A stretch of DNA of 31,472 nucleotides from Welwitschia mirabilis (Eukaryota > Gnetophyta > Gnetopsida > Welwitschiales), in NCBI GenBank assembly GCA_051453625.1, contig JBOZIK010000001.1:84435393-84466864 (forward strand), given 5' to 3'. The notes beneath the pieces were generated by a model. It saw only the letters and a list, made by a program, of their open reading frames with translations, made no database searches and had not been told where the DNA came from. The translations under genes were made by a program, and so were the position numbers. Numbering within the stretch: position 1 is the stretch's first letter; every line of letters begins with the position of its first letter. Below, one piece after another: positions 11,801 through 24,117 of the stretch.

Positions 11801-12087
11801 TCTTAGTTTCTTTAAAACTTTTCTTGGCTAACATAAACCTAGTTTAAATGCATTTATTTAGTTATCTATGTATGTGTTTTGTGATGAAACACAAAATTTG
11901 CAAACGCATCTTCAAAAATCGTTTTAACATTATTTTCGAGGGCACTTATAGCTCTTTTATATTCTATTACCATCATTCTCTTTTATTTATTTAGTTTTCA
12001 TTTGCTTGTTAATTTTGTTCATTTTTTAAGGCTCTGAGTATTCTTTTTTAAAAATTTAAAATTTCATATTAGTAAACATTCAAAGTG

Positions 12088-12109
12088 TTTTTTTTTTTTT
12101 TTTTTTTTT
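12088..12109. repeat. T22 homopolymer
   Basis: About 22 consecutive T. It could be the poly(A) tail of a minus-strand LINE or SINE insertion, whose body would lie to the right. The sequence to the right shows no recognisable LINE coding, so origin by slippage is equally possible. Confidence 0.8.
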
Positions 12110-12897
12110 AACAAGAGAAAGAAAAGTGAGCCGAAATTTTATATAACTAACCTCCACTTTGACTTTCCAACAAAGAGCTTTTTTTAGACTTCTAACTCTA
12201 AAATTTCTCACTTCTTCTTTCTCAACTCCAACTCTTAAAGCATACCAATCATCTCACCCTTCATTCCTATTTATACCAATTTGTCAACTCTAAAATCATA
12301 CAAGAACTACACAAATTCCCTAGTACTATACATGATGTGAGCAAAAAAAACCCAAACCATACAAGTAAATTAACAAGCATTATAGGCTATGAAAATGATG
12401 CACAACATAGAGCTTAATTAGAAAGAAATACTAAATCATAATTTAAGGGAGCAATAATTCACAAAGCTATGCATTCATGTAAGAAATATTACAAGTAAAT
12501 AGTGAAATCTTATAAGATATTCAAGAATAAGTGCTTAAACCATACCTGCACTTCCAAGTTGAGACTTCCAAGCTCCAAGATTACTATTCCTTAAGCTCCA
12601 CAAACTCAAAGATAGACAATCCCCAAAAAAATTAAAGGCTAATCAGTTCTCAAAGAATCAATATTAAGTAAAAGAGAATTCCTATTTATACTCAAAAGGA
12701 TCAAAAATTTTTAGTCACATAATCCCACTACTAGTCTTGAAAAATGATTTCGATTCTACTCCCCTACACCACTACACACTTAGCCATTATGATACACTGA
12801 ATAATAAATAAGTTTGTTGTAAGTAGTAAATAATAAAATGAGTACGTTAACAGCTATAGAGGTTCCATAGAAATAATGACAATAGTTTTCATTCAAT
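12110..12897. other. Non-coding stretch with two minus-strand TATA-like motifs
   Basis: No gene seen. On the minus strand TATAAATAGGAAT occurs twice, at 12263-12275 and 12678-12690. The upstream one is followed, about 130 bp downstream, by a GTGCAG/GTATGG sequence (about 12545) that looks like a splice donor. Such layouts occur in plant promoters and in LTRs, but no coding sequence follows, so a dead LTR or promoter fragment is only a suggestion. Confidence 0.35.
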
Positions 12898-13165
12898 AGA
12901 TTCTTTGGCATTTTATAAAATTAAGGAAGAAATGGAACAAAGCCAACCATAATGAATATCATTAATTACAATAATTATAATTTAATATATTCTTTGACCT
13001 TTCATAAAATTAAGCAAGGAATGGAATAAAGCCAACCACAATGCATATTATTAATTATATTAGTCAAAATTTAAAGAAAATCATTGGCATTTACTAAAAT
13101 AATTAAATTATGAAATAAATCTAAATCACTATGCATCACGTAAATTTTAGAGGTTACAAAGAAAA
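12898..13165. repeat. ~90-bp tandem repeat, three diverged units
   Basis: Units begin at about 12900 (TTCTTTGGCATTTTATAAAA), 12990 (TTCTTTGACCTTTCATAAAA) and 13080 (ATCATTGGCATTTACTAAAA). All carry an AATGGAA/ATGAAAT block, then GCCAACCA.AATG or its remnant, then TTAATTA. Units one and two are close; unit three is much more diverged. Period 89-90 bp. Non-coding. Confidence 0.75.
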
Positions 13166-14039
13166 AGCCATCAATAAAATACTTATAGCAGTTATTAAAA
13201 AAACACCATCTAGTAAAGAATTGCATCCCAAATGGTAATATGCTAATTAATAAAGAATGTAATAATTAAATTAGCCTAGTGAACCCTATAAGATAAAAAT
13301 TAATTTTATTTAATTTTTATTTAAATATTTTGACTAAATACTTGAACCTTAGAAAATCTAGAAATGGCATGATTTTATAATTAGTGGGTCTTTATAACAT
13401 ATCTTATCAACATCAAATGTAGTTAGCTTGGATTATGCATAAACTAAATGCTAGAACTAAAAAAAGATTTCATTTTTCAAAACGCCTTCATTGGTCACTT
13501 AAAGTTTCCTCAATTATTTAGATACATTTAAGAACTTATTCAAGTAGTCCATTCTAATATTTAGATTTTTTTCAATGTTTCATTAATATTTACATTTTTC
13601 AATGCCTACTAAAGTATAATATGATTGTTTCCTATGCGAAATTAATTATTATTATTCTTATTCTTTTGAACTTTTAACATCATTACAAGATTCCATCAGT
13701 ATAAGAATTAGCTACATATTCAAGATATCGAAAGGATATTCTACTTAAAATAATTATATCCTAACCTATTACAAAAGTTGAAAAATGTAATAAACATTAA
13801 GTACTAGTTGCAAAATGTAGTCCTAACCTAAATATAGATCTACGGACTTCACAAGAGCTAACCTCTAACCTATCATATAAGAAATAATAAAAATGAATCA
13901 AATAATCAAAAGATATCTTAATAGTGCTTCTTAATGTAAATATCGACTAACTGATTGAAGAATTTATCATTATACATCTTGCAAGTGTCTGTAATTGGAA
14001 GGATATGTTTTTTGTTATTAATTTCAATAGTTTTCTATA
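13166..14039. other. AT-rich stretch, nothing recognised
   Basis: About 870 bp of A+T-rich sequence with no sustained frame in any direction and no repeat that I can support. Confidence 0.55.
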
Positions 14040-15239
14040 ATGCTTCTTGTTCTTTGTGGTGATTTTTATTTGGACATTAAAGTAGAGCCATCTTGCTATA
14101 AGTGGTGATAATCTCATTCTTGAAGGCTCACAGATGGACTCCTACAACTTCATAGTAATCTTTCCACTCTGTGAGTTATGCACACACATCGTACTAGGTC
14201 TCCTCTATGTATTCCTCCTTATTTGGCCCTAGCTAGCTCCATTCTCCACTCTTTGAGTTTGAATCTAAAACTCTTAAGTCCAAAGAATTACTCTTCTTCT
14301 CCTTGGAGCCTCATTCTGCCCTTAGGCTTTTCCTAGCTAAAATTTATTTTCTACTGATCCTTCCTTACTTAAAATAATAACTTCTAGGGTAGGGAACCTT
14401 ATTTAAGTTCCTTCACCCTTTCCCCTAGGCTAGTCTTTGCATACCTTAGTTAGTAACTCCTTCACTAGCTCTTCCCCATGAAATAACCCCTCTAGCTTTA
14501 ATGCTTCTCCTTATTTAGTACTACTCCCTTGTAATCCCCTTATTGTTTCATCTCTAGTTAGAGAGTTATCTTGCTTCTACATCTACTCCTATACCTCTTG
14601 TAGGCCTTGATACACTTTAAAAGACTCCCCTATGTCTTCCTCCTCATAATGAAAACCTTTTTCTAGGATAACCCCTTGTCAATGACTCTACTAAATATTT
14701 TTGCTACTAAATTTCTCTTATGCTTGCTTCTTCATTACCTCCTATAATCTCCACCTATCACATTGGCTTCCTCCTATGCATTTCTCTATCTAGAGTGCCT
14801 AGGTAGATCCCTTCCTTCCTACCCCTTATCTTGTAGATGCTCCTTTAACTTATAGATAAGATCTTGATGCTTCCTATATATCTTTTCTTTAAGATTTTCA
14901 ATAAGTTATTACTTTTAGCTCTAGTAAAAAACTAAAATCTAGCTCTTTAGGTTTAGAATGGTTTCCATTATGAACAATATACCTATTTACAAATTCCATA
15001 GCCATGCCCTAGGGCTTCTGCAATTTTGCCTTTCTTATGGTTCCTTTCATATTGTTTGGAAAATTTCTCTTAAAGAATCTCTCTATATCATCAAGTCCTA
15101 TGAAAGAAGATAGAACCAAATATCCAATTTTGGTTGTAAGAATCTCCTTAGGGAAACCATGATTTCTGTTGTTGTTACTATTGTTGTCTAGAAAAAGTCC
15201 TCTTATCTTGTATGATGTTTACTTATTTAATTACAATCT
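14040..15239 (-). pseudogene. Degraded coding region of unknown family, minus strand
   Basis: This 1.2 kb is visibly richer in C and T on the plus strand than its surroundings, so the minus strand reads Lys/Glu/Arg-rich, as coding DNA would. The best part (15230 to about 14898) is one frame of roughly 110 codons with a single TAG. It contains LDNNSNNNRNHGFPKEIL, FIGLDDIERFFKRNFPNN and GMAMEFVNRYIVHNGNHSK. Further along are a coiled-coil-like helix (LKEKIYRKHQDLIYKLKEHL, about 14820-14900, another frame) and near 14110-14200 LTEWKDYYEVVGVHL followed by AFKNEIITTYSKMAL with stops around them. It lies directly downstream of the gag remnant on the same strand, so it may be the rest of that Ty3/gypsy element. 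I do not recognise protease or RT in it and leave the family open. Confidence 0.5.
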
Positions 15240-16010
15240 CTTTTTAGAAGAAAATAGAGATATATTTACTAGTTTTATGTTCATTAGAAGTACATATAAT
15301 ACATATAGCTTTACCACTAGATGGTTTTAATTTAGGCACCCCAAGATTATCTGATATATTAGTAATATGATCTAGTTTGTTAAGTAGGACTATGTTCTCA
15401 TATATTTCACACATTTTGCATCCTTTATGTTTAGAGCTTTATTTAGCTATTTTAGTGGATTTAAAATTTTTATCTAATTTTTTAGAGCTTGTAGCTATGT
15501 TTTCCAAGATTTTCCATCTTTCATTTGACTCTTTAGCTATGAAACTTACCCTACACATCATTTTAATTAGGTGTCCACTTTGTAAACTCATATCCTCATA
15601 TATAAAGCTTAATAGTCTCTAGTCCTTAAAATTGTGTTGTAAACACATTTTTAATAATTCTTTAAAGTGTTTAAATGCCATATAAATAGGCTATTTTCAT
15701 GTTCCTAGAAACCTGTGATTTTTTTTTTCCAAGTTTGTTGGTTTTATATGATAGGGAGTATTTCTTTAAGAATTCATTGAAGAAATATCTTCATGATGTC
15801 ACAGAATCAAGTTTTAAGTTGTGTGACTAGGATATTTTCTTTTCTTTTAGTAGAGGAAATTTTTCATCCTTGCGACTTTACTTTGATTCTATGAAATTGA
15901 AATTAAAACTCTAAATTCCTTTGTATTCATAGGAATTCTCAAAATTTAAGCTCTGTAATTTAGGTAATAAAATAATAACTATTAATTTTATTTCAACTCT
16001 GTTTATGTAA
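15240..16010 (-). pseudogene. Ty3/gypsy (Athila-like) gag remnant with zinc knuckle
   Basis: On the minus strand, LKLDSVTSWRYFFNEFLKKY (about 15800) corresponds to the plant gag segment '...SITSWd.l...FL.KFFP' and is followed by KTNKLGKK, like the family's RT..R.EI. After two frame breaks, RLLSFIYEDM, then HLIKMMCRVSFIAKESNERW and LENIATSS match the 'LLqyFYeGL....r.miDaasGG.l..Kt..eA..li..mA.NS' region. The segment ends with a knuckle CIICTSNEHKTSKY at 15262-15303, which fits C-X2-C-X4-H-X4-C except that the last Cys is Tyr. Order, spacing and the knuckle together make a gag call fairly safe; Athila-type is the best guess at lineage. At least one in-frame TAA (after FKSTKIAK) and several frameshifts make it a pseudogene. 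The start is not defined; 16010 is where similarity fades. Confidence 0.68.
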
Positions 16011-19000
16011 GGGAATAAGTTCGTGTAAGATAGTTTAATCCAAGCATTTAATTTCATAGAATTCCTTCAAATTTATTTTAGGTAACTCTTGATGAACATT
16101 AGTTTTCTCTATTTCAAACATGGTTAATTCATTTTAGAGAATGTTAAAGAGTCTCAGTTAAGGCTTAACTAGTTTCTCAAGTTTAGATTTTAAGTAGTTA
16201 TGATCAAAGTTAATGTAAAAGTTGCATAGGAGTAGTTGGTATTTTGGTTGTCTTTCAGTTTTTTTATGCAGTTAGTCAATGGTAGCTCTAATCTAATGAT
16301 ACATAAGAAGTCAAGTCTAAAAGTCTTTTATAATAGACTACTAACACAAATTAACAAATTTTATTAAAAATCACAATTTACAAATTGAATAATAAAGTAA
16401 GATAGGAAAACTATGGCAACACTAGTAGAAATGATGGCACAACTAGCCAAGCTGCTAATCTTATGTTATAAAAAAACAAAGAATAAGTAATCTTAAAAAA
16501 TTTAAATTAACACAAGAAATCTGACACAAAAAATTTCTGATTACCCTTGTTATCATCTCAATAAATAATATTTATTTTGCAAGGAATTGTAATGTGTTTT
16601 TATGGTATTGCAGGTCTATTCTTTAGTTCATATTTGTGGTGTATAATTTTTTTAAATATAGAACTAATTGACTTTCTGTATTTCAATAATAATTTTTTTA
16701 AATTATTATTATGTTTATTAATTACTCTACTGAAGGCAAAAGAAACCCTATCCCTTTTCTTAACCACACTACCAGCAACATGGTCACACAAATAAGTCCA
16801 TTTGTTCATAGCTCAAAAATAAGTATATCATATATATAAATATCATCTTCGTCCTTATAGAATTAAACATTATCAGTCACAGATCAAATAGATATATAAC
16901 AATTTCTTGTAGGGATATACCTAGTAAAATACTTAATGATAGGATGTATGAATTTCATTATCTCTTTTCAATGTTTTTACTTTTGAAAGTTACATGGAAA
17001 TGAATTGGTTTAGTGATATTAGCTATGTTTTGAGTATCATCGATAATTTGGATAAAAGGTGGTAATATCATATCTTAAGTAGTTACATTTTTAGGCCCAA
17101 CAGTATAAATGTAAGCTTTGTGAATTCCATGCAACTCACATCTAAAAAGAAGTTCTCTTAGGTTATCAAGTACTCATTGATATTGTAACACATAATGAGA
17201 TTCCTTGAGTTTTAGAAACAAAAGAAAACCTATCCTATTTGAAACTAAGAATGCAAAAACAAGAATAAATAACATGAAGATAAGAGTATCATCCCACATA
17301 CATAACTAAATTAGGTATCCATATATTGATTCTCTTATGTTTCAGATATACCTAGTTCCTGCAAAAAAAAATATAACATAATTCTTTTTATAATTATATA
17401 AATAGTAGATAAATTTTAAAAAATCATGAAAAAAGAGTTCTTAGTAAGCTAAGAAACATCAATTGCAGTTCTTGATAATGCAATTAAAAACTTCTAAACC
17501 ATAACTTTTATAATATGTTATGATCTATTGAAGATGTGCCTTAGTGGCCAAGGTACACATATAAATTTTAAATACAAAACTAGGGATTTGATTATAAAAT
17601 AAGTAACTCTTTAACTTTTCCATAATAATTTCAAAAGTATTTTAGATCTTGTAATAAGTAACAAATATTTTAGAAGCATACTTTGAGTATAATAAAGGTT
17701 TGAAAATTAATTAAGAAGTGCATTTAGTTTGATTAATATCTCTTTCTAGGAATTAAGAATAACACTTAATAAGATAATCTATCATGCAATACTTAACTAG
17801 TAAATAATCCACTAGTATAGTTTGATTTTCTAGACAAGAAATACATTATTATTCTACATATTCAGAATGTTTAAAAAAAAAGGGTATAAGTATGAAATTA
17901 TCATTTCATTAATGAAATATTAAAAAATACTAAGATATCATGAAACATATCATCTACTAATTTAATTCTTTAAATCCTTTAAAAAAAAAAGTTAAAGGTT
18001 TAATCCTACTAAACAAATACAAAGAAACATTCACAAAACTCTATTTTATTACCAATAGTCCTAGTTGAATTGAAGACGGAAAAATAAAGTAAATATATTC
18101 ACAAATCTAAGTGCATTAATTAAGGATGCAAATATCATATAAAGTACCTAATCATAGATTAATTTTAAGGTAAGGCATAATATATTTCAAATGAAATGAT
18201 CATTCCCTCACATTTAAAGATGAATAAATGAGGTTTAAAACCTCATGACGAAATAAGCCTTTAGCATAGCCTTTGGAATTCTAGAAATAAGAGTCTCAAT
18301 GGATGATGATAAACTATGATCTAATGAAAATGAACTCCAAAATCTAGTATCAACCACCAATATATTAATGATTGATCTAGGGATAAATCTTAATCCCTGA
18401 GGTGGGGCATTGTTTTATAAATCTCCATAGGATAAATATATCCATTAGTATGTACTTATTATTAACACATGAATAGTGATATATCTCCTAAGGCTATGGG
18501 AAATAGTTATGTAGTCCTCAGTTATCGTATAATAGTGTAGCCATATGTTATAATGTTAATCTATCACTTTAGAACTTGATTAGCTTATGCTACTTTGTAT
18601 AAACAACTTTTCTCCATAATGTTAATGGCATAAGAGGTCTATATAGTAGTGTCAATATTCTTAGCTAATTCGCTTTTAATAAAGTTTAGTATACTTAGGT
18701 TATTTTATAAAAATAAGGAAAATTAGCCATTTTTAACAATAATTTTAATAACTCATGTATAAACATGGTTAACAGTAAATTAAGTATAAATATGTACATG
18801 TAGACTTGAAAATATATTAACTTTCTAAAGTTAAAAAGTTTAAAATGTAAAATTTTAAGCATAGATAATTATAAACCTCTTTTTTCCTTTCTTGAGTATA
18901 AGAGAATGAACGTTTCATGTGGAATTTGTCATGTTTTACTTTAGAATTGAGCTATGATTTGGTAATCTCTATAGTGGTTGCATCATTGGTAAATGTACTT

Positions 19001-20955
19001 TAATTTATGATTACATTTACTATGCTCTTTAATCTCTAATTCAATTAATATTATTAGTTATGTATTAGCATTTTCTAAATGTTTCTTTAAACTTGTTTTA
19101 TAGAATTATCATTTTAATGCTTTATAGGATTTAGATGATTCATGTGTTAGTAAATGATATCTTTCATGCTATCCTACTGCTTTCCTACAATTTAATATGA
19201 GATATTAAAATTTCATACTTATACTTTTTTTACATTCAAAATCTATAGTAAAATAATTTATTGACTATTTAGGAAACCAAGGTGCACTTAATGAATTATC
19301 TCTTGCTTAGCAAAGGCTTACATGATAGATTACTTTATGAATGGTTATTGATCATTCACATGAGGTATTATCAAATCAATTAAATACTTTTCTTAATTAC
19401 TTTCTAGACCCTATGTGTACTCAAAACTATCTTTAAATCCCTTATGAGTTCTTTTAAGCTTTGAAATACCTTTATAGTTATGAGAGAACGATAATTAAGC
19501 TTACCTATACTATAATAGAAGCCTGGTTTGTTATTTAAAACTACTATTTATACCTTAATCACTAGGTCATATCTTTTATAGATTACAATCTATTATAAAA
19601 ATCAAGGCATAGCACATGTCGTCCTTATTGCTTAACCATGGGACTTTAATTTATACATTATGAATATGAAGTATAATTAGAGTCCGTTGTTTATTAAATT
19701 CCTAAACCTACTTCTTATTTTTGAAAAAGCTAAGCATGAGCTTATCAATCTTCTTAATAGAGTCTATTACCCAGATATCATATAGATTATATAAATATGA
19801 TTTGGCTTCTCATTATTCTTAACTTTTAAGTGAAGTGCTAGCCTAACATTACTATGAGAGCCTAAGTCTTGAGTTAAATTCCGAGTGAATGCAATGCTGG
19901 GGGGTAATATATAATTAGTTCCTTATGCGTTCAATGAAAACCCAAATTCTATAAGACTTTAAAAGAGTAAACACTAGAATCATACCAGGTACGTTAACTA
20001 AGTATCCTAAGGATTATACCAATTTTTTATGACTTATAATTAGTTAAGGCTTTTGGATGAAGCAAATAGCCTAAGAAAGTCCTTTAAGAAGATATTGAAT
20101 ATTTTAACTATATGACTATTTTAGATAATATTTACTAAAAATAGATCTCGAAAATCATAAGGAAGTCTTTTTCTTCAAGCTATAACAATAACATTATATT
20201 GGTTTATTCATTATTTTAATCTTCTAAATCCTTTTTTTTTTTTACCACTATGAGGGTTCATTCTATCGACAATATCCAGTTCTCAAATAAAAATAATTAC
20301 TTAAATCAAAGAAGCATAAGCACTTACAAGATATAAGAATTATATTATTTTATTTAAGCTTAGGGTCTTAAAAATTCTATCTACTAAAAATTTAATTTAA
20401 AAAGTTTTTGTTAATGGTAACATCTCTTTGGGATCATTACAAAGGGGTTTCAAATTGTTTAAAGCATACGATTTTTTGTGCTTCTATTGAGAAACACAAA
20501 AAAAAAATGTATTACAATTAATTTAGTTATAAGAATACATCTTTTACATCACCTTGTTAGTAAGAATTTTCACTTCAATATGGTCTTAACAAACTCTGAT
20601 AAATGTTACATTCTCTATACAGAATTCCTTTAAATATTTAAATATAAAAATAAATGTTGAAAATATTAATATGATTATGGATCTTATGCCTTCTTGTTTT
20701 AAGGGTTTTTCACAACAGTTACCATGTTACTGTTACCTTAGAATGTTAGGTGTCTTATTAATAAACTTCATACGAAAAAAGCCATAGTGGTACCTTTTTT
20801 TTGACTTTTAAGTAATCATTTTATCAAATTTAAAGTTTTTACTGACATTAAAATTTTTTTTGCATGCAATTCATTAAAAGAAGCATTGTAATTACCACTC
20901 ATTATATTAAGGGCTATGATGAAATAAATATCATTGTTCACCCAAGTTGAATTTC
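16011..20955. other. Long AT-rich stretch, nothing recognised
   Basis: Nearly 5 kb without a supported gene. Short frames such as 16577-16795 and its antisense shadow are Phe/Leu/Ile-rich noise. A G6 run in ATGCTGGGGGGTAAT near 19895 recalls the G-rich stretches close to the 3' end of some plant Ty3/gypsy elements, but nothing around it confirms one. T10-T11 tracts occur at about 20231. Probably transposon DNA decayed beyond recognition. Confidence 0.55.
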
Positions 20956-21063
20956 AAAATTGATCTTTAGTAATTCATATTCCAAGCACAGAGCTTCATC
21001 AATAGTTTTAAAATTTATTTTTAGTAATTTATATTCTAAGCACAAAGCTACTTTAATAGTTTT
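20956..21063. repeat. 54-bp tandem duplication
   Basis: Two adjacent 54-bp units starting at 20956 and 21010 share AAAATT..T.TTTAGTAATT, then ATATTC.AAGCACA.AGCT and AATAGTTTT. They differ at about ten positions, so the event is old. Non-coding. Confidence 0.8.
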
Positions 21064-21429
21064 CAATTTTGCATTTAGATGTTTCGATGTTTGTTTAGTT
21101 TAGACACCAAACTATTCAATTCAAAAAAGTTAGTTATAACCTGAATTGAGCTTCTTAGTTTCATGAATTCCATGGTTAATTAACTCAAGAGTAATATATG
21201 ATAAAATAGGATATAGCTTTCAATCTTTAATTCCTCCTGAAATAGAAAATGATTCAATTTTATAGAATCTTTTGTTTGTTTGATTTATGAGAAGGATGCA
21301 TGGCCTTTCCCCATAATAATTCACATGGAGCAATAATCATAATAGTAGTGCATTTATTTTAATAGGCTAAATGGGTTTTATATTAAGAATAAAATTTTTT
21401 ATCTAAGCAAAAGAAAAGGACATCTGATC
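21064..21429. other. AT-rich stretch upstream of the first LINE
   Basis: No gene or repeat seen. The base composition becomes more balanced from about 21430, which I take as the approximate LINE start; no target-site duplication is visible. Confidence 0.5.
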
Positions 21430-21470
21430 AGATCAAAGTAGAATAGTGAAGTTAGGGTTTTCCTTTCAGG

Positions 21471-22960
21471 ATGGCTAACAGTAGTTTAAGGGGTGTTTCT
21501 TGCTCGAATCTGGTATTTCTTTCACACGCTGGTGTGCTATTCTCTTTTGCGGCTACCCCATGTAAGGGTTTTTCCTTGGAGATCTTCTAGAGGTGATTTT
21601 GATTTTCTAGCATAGAACATCTTTAACGAACTCTCTGCCTAACTCCTTGGTGGCGATATCTACTATGAAAACCCAAAAGGGTACAACAATTATGCATAAA
21701 CCTCACATTGGTTTTTCTACCCTTGAGGGGAGGTTTTTTAATCAACAACTCATGAACATGGAAAACCCAAAAGGGTGTACTCAAGTGGATCTAAGATGTC
21801 ACAAGGTAGTGGAAGCATTTTTTGGCTCTCTAATGGTAGTGGAATCTTTTGGTATGAAATCTTATATGACATTAATTAGGGGAAGCAAGTCTCAAAGCTT
21901 TTCTAACTTGGACTTTAGCTTCAAATGCAAAGGAGATATGATTCATGCAAATATGCTTATCAATTATTCTAAGCATTTGGAGACTCACTACAAAAATATT
22001 CTCATTGGTAAATTTTAATCTTTCGGAGGACTCCCATTCATAGAAAAAATGTGTTTATGGTGTACTAAAAATTCCTTACAAGTTGTAAGGTAACTCCTCT
22101 CAGAGATGAATTATTGCATTTTGTTATTAATACAAAAGAAGATATGAATAAGGTTCTAACAGGAGGATTCTATTTTTTATTGTTAAGGTTTAGCATTAAC
22201 TAAATAGTCTTCCTTCATCCTTAATAAGCCCTCTATTTTTGAAAATATTCTAGTTTGGATTCATATCTTGAAACCTCACCCGAAAGTATGACATCCTGAT
22301 TTGTTTTAGTAACTTGATGACATGTTTAGGAAGTTTGTTAAACTTGATAGAAATATAGATCTTATGGCAAAAATGGTGACGGCTAAAATATGTATTTATA
22401 TAAAATCAAACAATTTTAATTAAAAAAAAAATCCTAGATGTTATATGGGGTGAATCAGTTTTCAATGTCAAAATTGAAAAGTATTTCTTTATAAATTTTA
22501 AAATATGGAGAAAATAAGCACATAATAAGAAAATGTTAAAAAAAATGAGAAGTTAGAAAATAATGATTAGCAAGAAATTAGGAAAAAAGTATTGGAAAAA
22601 AAGTTAGCTTTAAGTCCAAATAATGATCCAATCACGCAAGTAAATAAATATGACATATTGTTGAAGGAGCAACTAGAATACACAATGAAAAAAAAAATAT
22701 GAAATTAGTGTGAAACTATTAAATAAAAGCACACAAAGCATGTTCAAAATGCGTTAGATAGTTTATCATAGCAATAATCACATTAGTAGATATAAATGGA
22801 AATGGAACAGAATAAAAAAGAGAGCAGAAATAGTGTAGAAGAGTGCATTTTAGACATGCTAGTAGCTAGTAGAAATAGAAAACCTAGGCAGACAGATAGA
22901 ATAATTAGAATAAAAACTAGAAAAGGTTAAATTAAAAAGGGATAAAGGAGGACATCCGGA
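21471..22960 (+). pseudogene. LINE ORF1 (DUF4283-type RNA-binding protein), first copy
   Basis: ORF1 proteins of plant LINEs coat the element RNA. A possible start is the ATG at 21471 (MANSSLRGVSCSNL), with a stop after 39 codons. The longest open piece, 21647-22018, has no strong family motif. The diagnostic part follows at about 22100-22450: FVINTKEDMNKVLTGG matches the '..F.se.da..vL..gPW.f' core of DUF4283. WIHILKPHPK corresponds to 'vWvrl..lP', then KFVKLDRNIDLMAKM to 'Gk.v.vD', and VIWGESVFNVKIEKY parallels the second copy's KWGICEFDVTYEN. Near 22630, ITQVNKYDILLKEQLE-like text is typical of an ORF1 C-terminus. These lie in different frames with many stops. No zinc knuckle is seen in this copy. 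Confidence 0.65.
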
Positions 22961-22984
22961 ATGGTAAGCAGTCTTAACTCTTCT

Positions 22985-23770
22985 TTCAACGATTATTTTC
23001 TGGAATTGTAGAGGCCTTGGAACAACTATAAAATCCCCCATCTTTGGAGTCTTTTAATGGACTCATTAGTGTCTATGTGTCTTTTTCAAGAAACAAAGCT
23101 TGGCTCTCTAAAAATTAGCCTTTTTTATACAAAGTTTTCTTGGTCCTTTAACTCAGTTCTAAGTATGGTCACAAAAGAAGGATTGATGATCCTTTAGAAA
23201 CATGATAACATTTCTATTATTAATAAGAGAAATAATCACCTCACTATTAATTAGATTTTCAATGATAAAAAGAGAAGGATTACCAATTTTTATGAGCATT
23301 AGGAAGCAGATCGAAGACTTTAATGCTTGCATCATATTATGTTAGACTCTTGAAATATCATCATGGGTGACTTTAATCAAATCTTTAGCCTTTAGAGAAG
23401 CTTAGTAATGTCCCAAATCTTTCTACTATTGATCTTTTTACTAAATGTATTAATAACTATAGTTATAAAGATCTTCTTTTGCATGGTGCTTCTTATACTT
23501 GAGTGATCTTAGAGAAGAAGCAAATATTGTTATGTTTGGAATTGACAGATGTTTGGCTAATAACTTAAATAAATGTTTCTTCCTCAAAGCAAGAGCTAGA
23601 TTTTTCTCTAATTATAGACCTATAATTCTAATGATGGATTCTCCTCAAAAGAAATTTCTCTTCCAATTTAAGCACTCTTGGTGGAAAGATTCAAACTTTA
23701 ATGAATTCATTAAGCATATTTGGAATACTTCAATGAAATGTACATCTACTTATAGATTGTTTTAAAAGCT
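22985..23770 (+). pseudogene. LINE ORF2 fragment: endonuclease domain only
   Basis: Endonuclease of the exonuclease-endonuclease-phosphatase fold that nicks target DNA for target-primed reverse transcription. WNCRGLG is intact at about 23001. LFQETKL at 23084-23101 keeps the metal-binding Glu, and MGDFNQIF at about 23363 keeps Asp and Asn. The final segment (23499-23765, 88 codons) carries GIDRCLANN for the family's 'LDR.Lvs' and SNYRPI at 23607 for SDHRPI, so the catalytic Asp and His are Asn and Tyr. It ends in FKHSWWKDSNFNEFIKHIWN, the usual segment after the nuclease. Frame changes lie between the motifs. RT and the C-terminal domain are absent. Confidence 0.82.
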
Positions 23771-24107
23771 TATAATTTTATGACACGAGTTAATTGTTTA
23801 AAAGAAACAATTGAATGATTCTTTCAGAAATGTTAAGAAATCAATTATTACAAGAACTCATCATAATCGAAAAGCACAATCAAGCTACTAATGCAGATAT
23901 AGGTTATGAAAAGGATGTTATCTTTCAGAGGAGTAAATAGTATCTTAGGATCTCTACTAGGATTTCAACAGATCTAGAGCATAAGAGGGAGTGAGGCTTA
24001 GAAGGCCACAGATTGATGAGGGTGGTTTAGGCCCTAGTCATGGAGAGCTGGTGCAATTTCGTTAGCCAGATAGTCCTTCTACAGGTAAGTTATGGAATAT
24101 TTTTCAT

Positions 24108-24117
24108 NNNNNNNNNN
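24108..24117. other. Short gap, 10 N
   Basis: Ten undetermined bases near the start of ORF1 of the second LINE, between TTTTTCAT and AGTTCTGATCC. The flanks do not obviously overlap. Confidence 0.99.

Larger units (their letters stand above)
21430..23990 (+). mobile_element. L1-type LINE, first copy, lacking RT
   Basis: Plant L1-like non-LTR retrotransposon remnant in plus orientation. It has a 5' leader starting about AGTTAGGGTTTTCC (21450), a broken ORF1 (to about 22960) and the endonuclease part of ORF2 (about 22985-23770). No reverse transcriptase follows: after about 200 bp of unclear sequence the second LINE begins. Either this copy lost its 3' half, or the second LINE inserted and the remainder was deleted. 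Plant LINEs normally lose 5' rather than 3' sequence at insertion, so the loss here is more likely post-insertion. Confidence 0.8.

Noticed and set aside
15377-15622. 81-codon plus-strand frame
   Set aside because: Exact antisense of the gag remnant, whose minus-strand reading fits a known family much better.
19885-19905. G6 run as polypurine tract of a Ty3/gypsy element
   Set aside because: No LTR start follows and no pol sequence precedes it; one G run is not enough.
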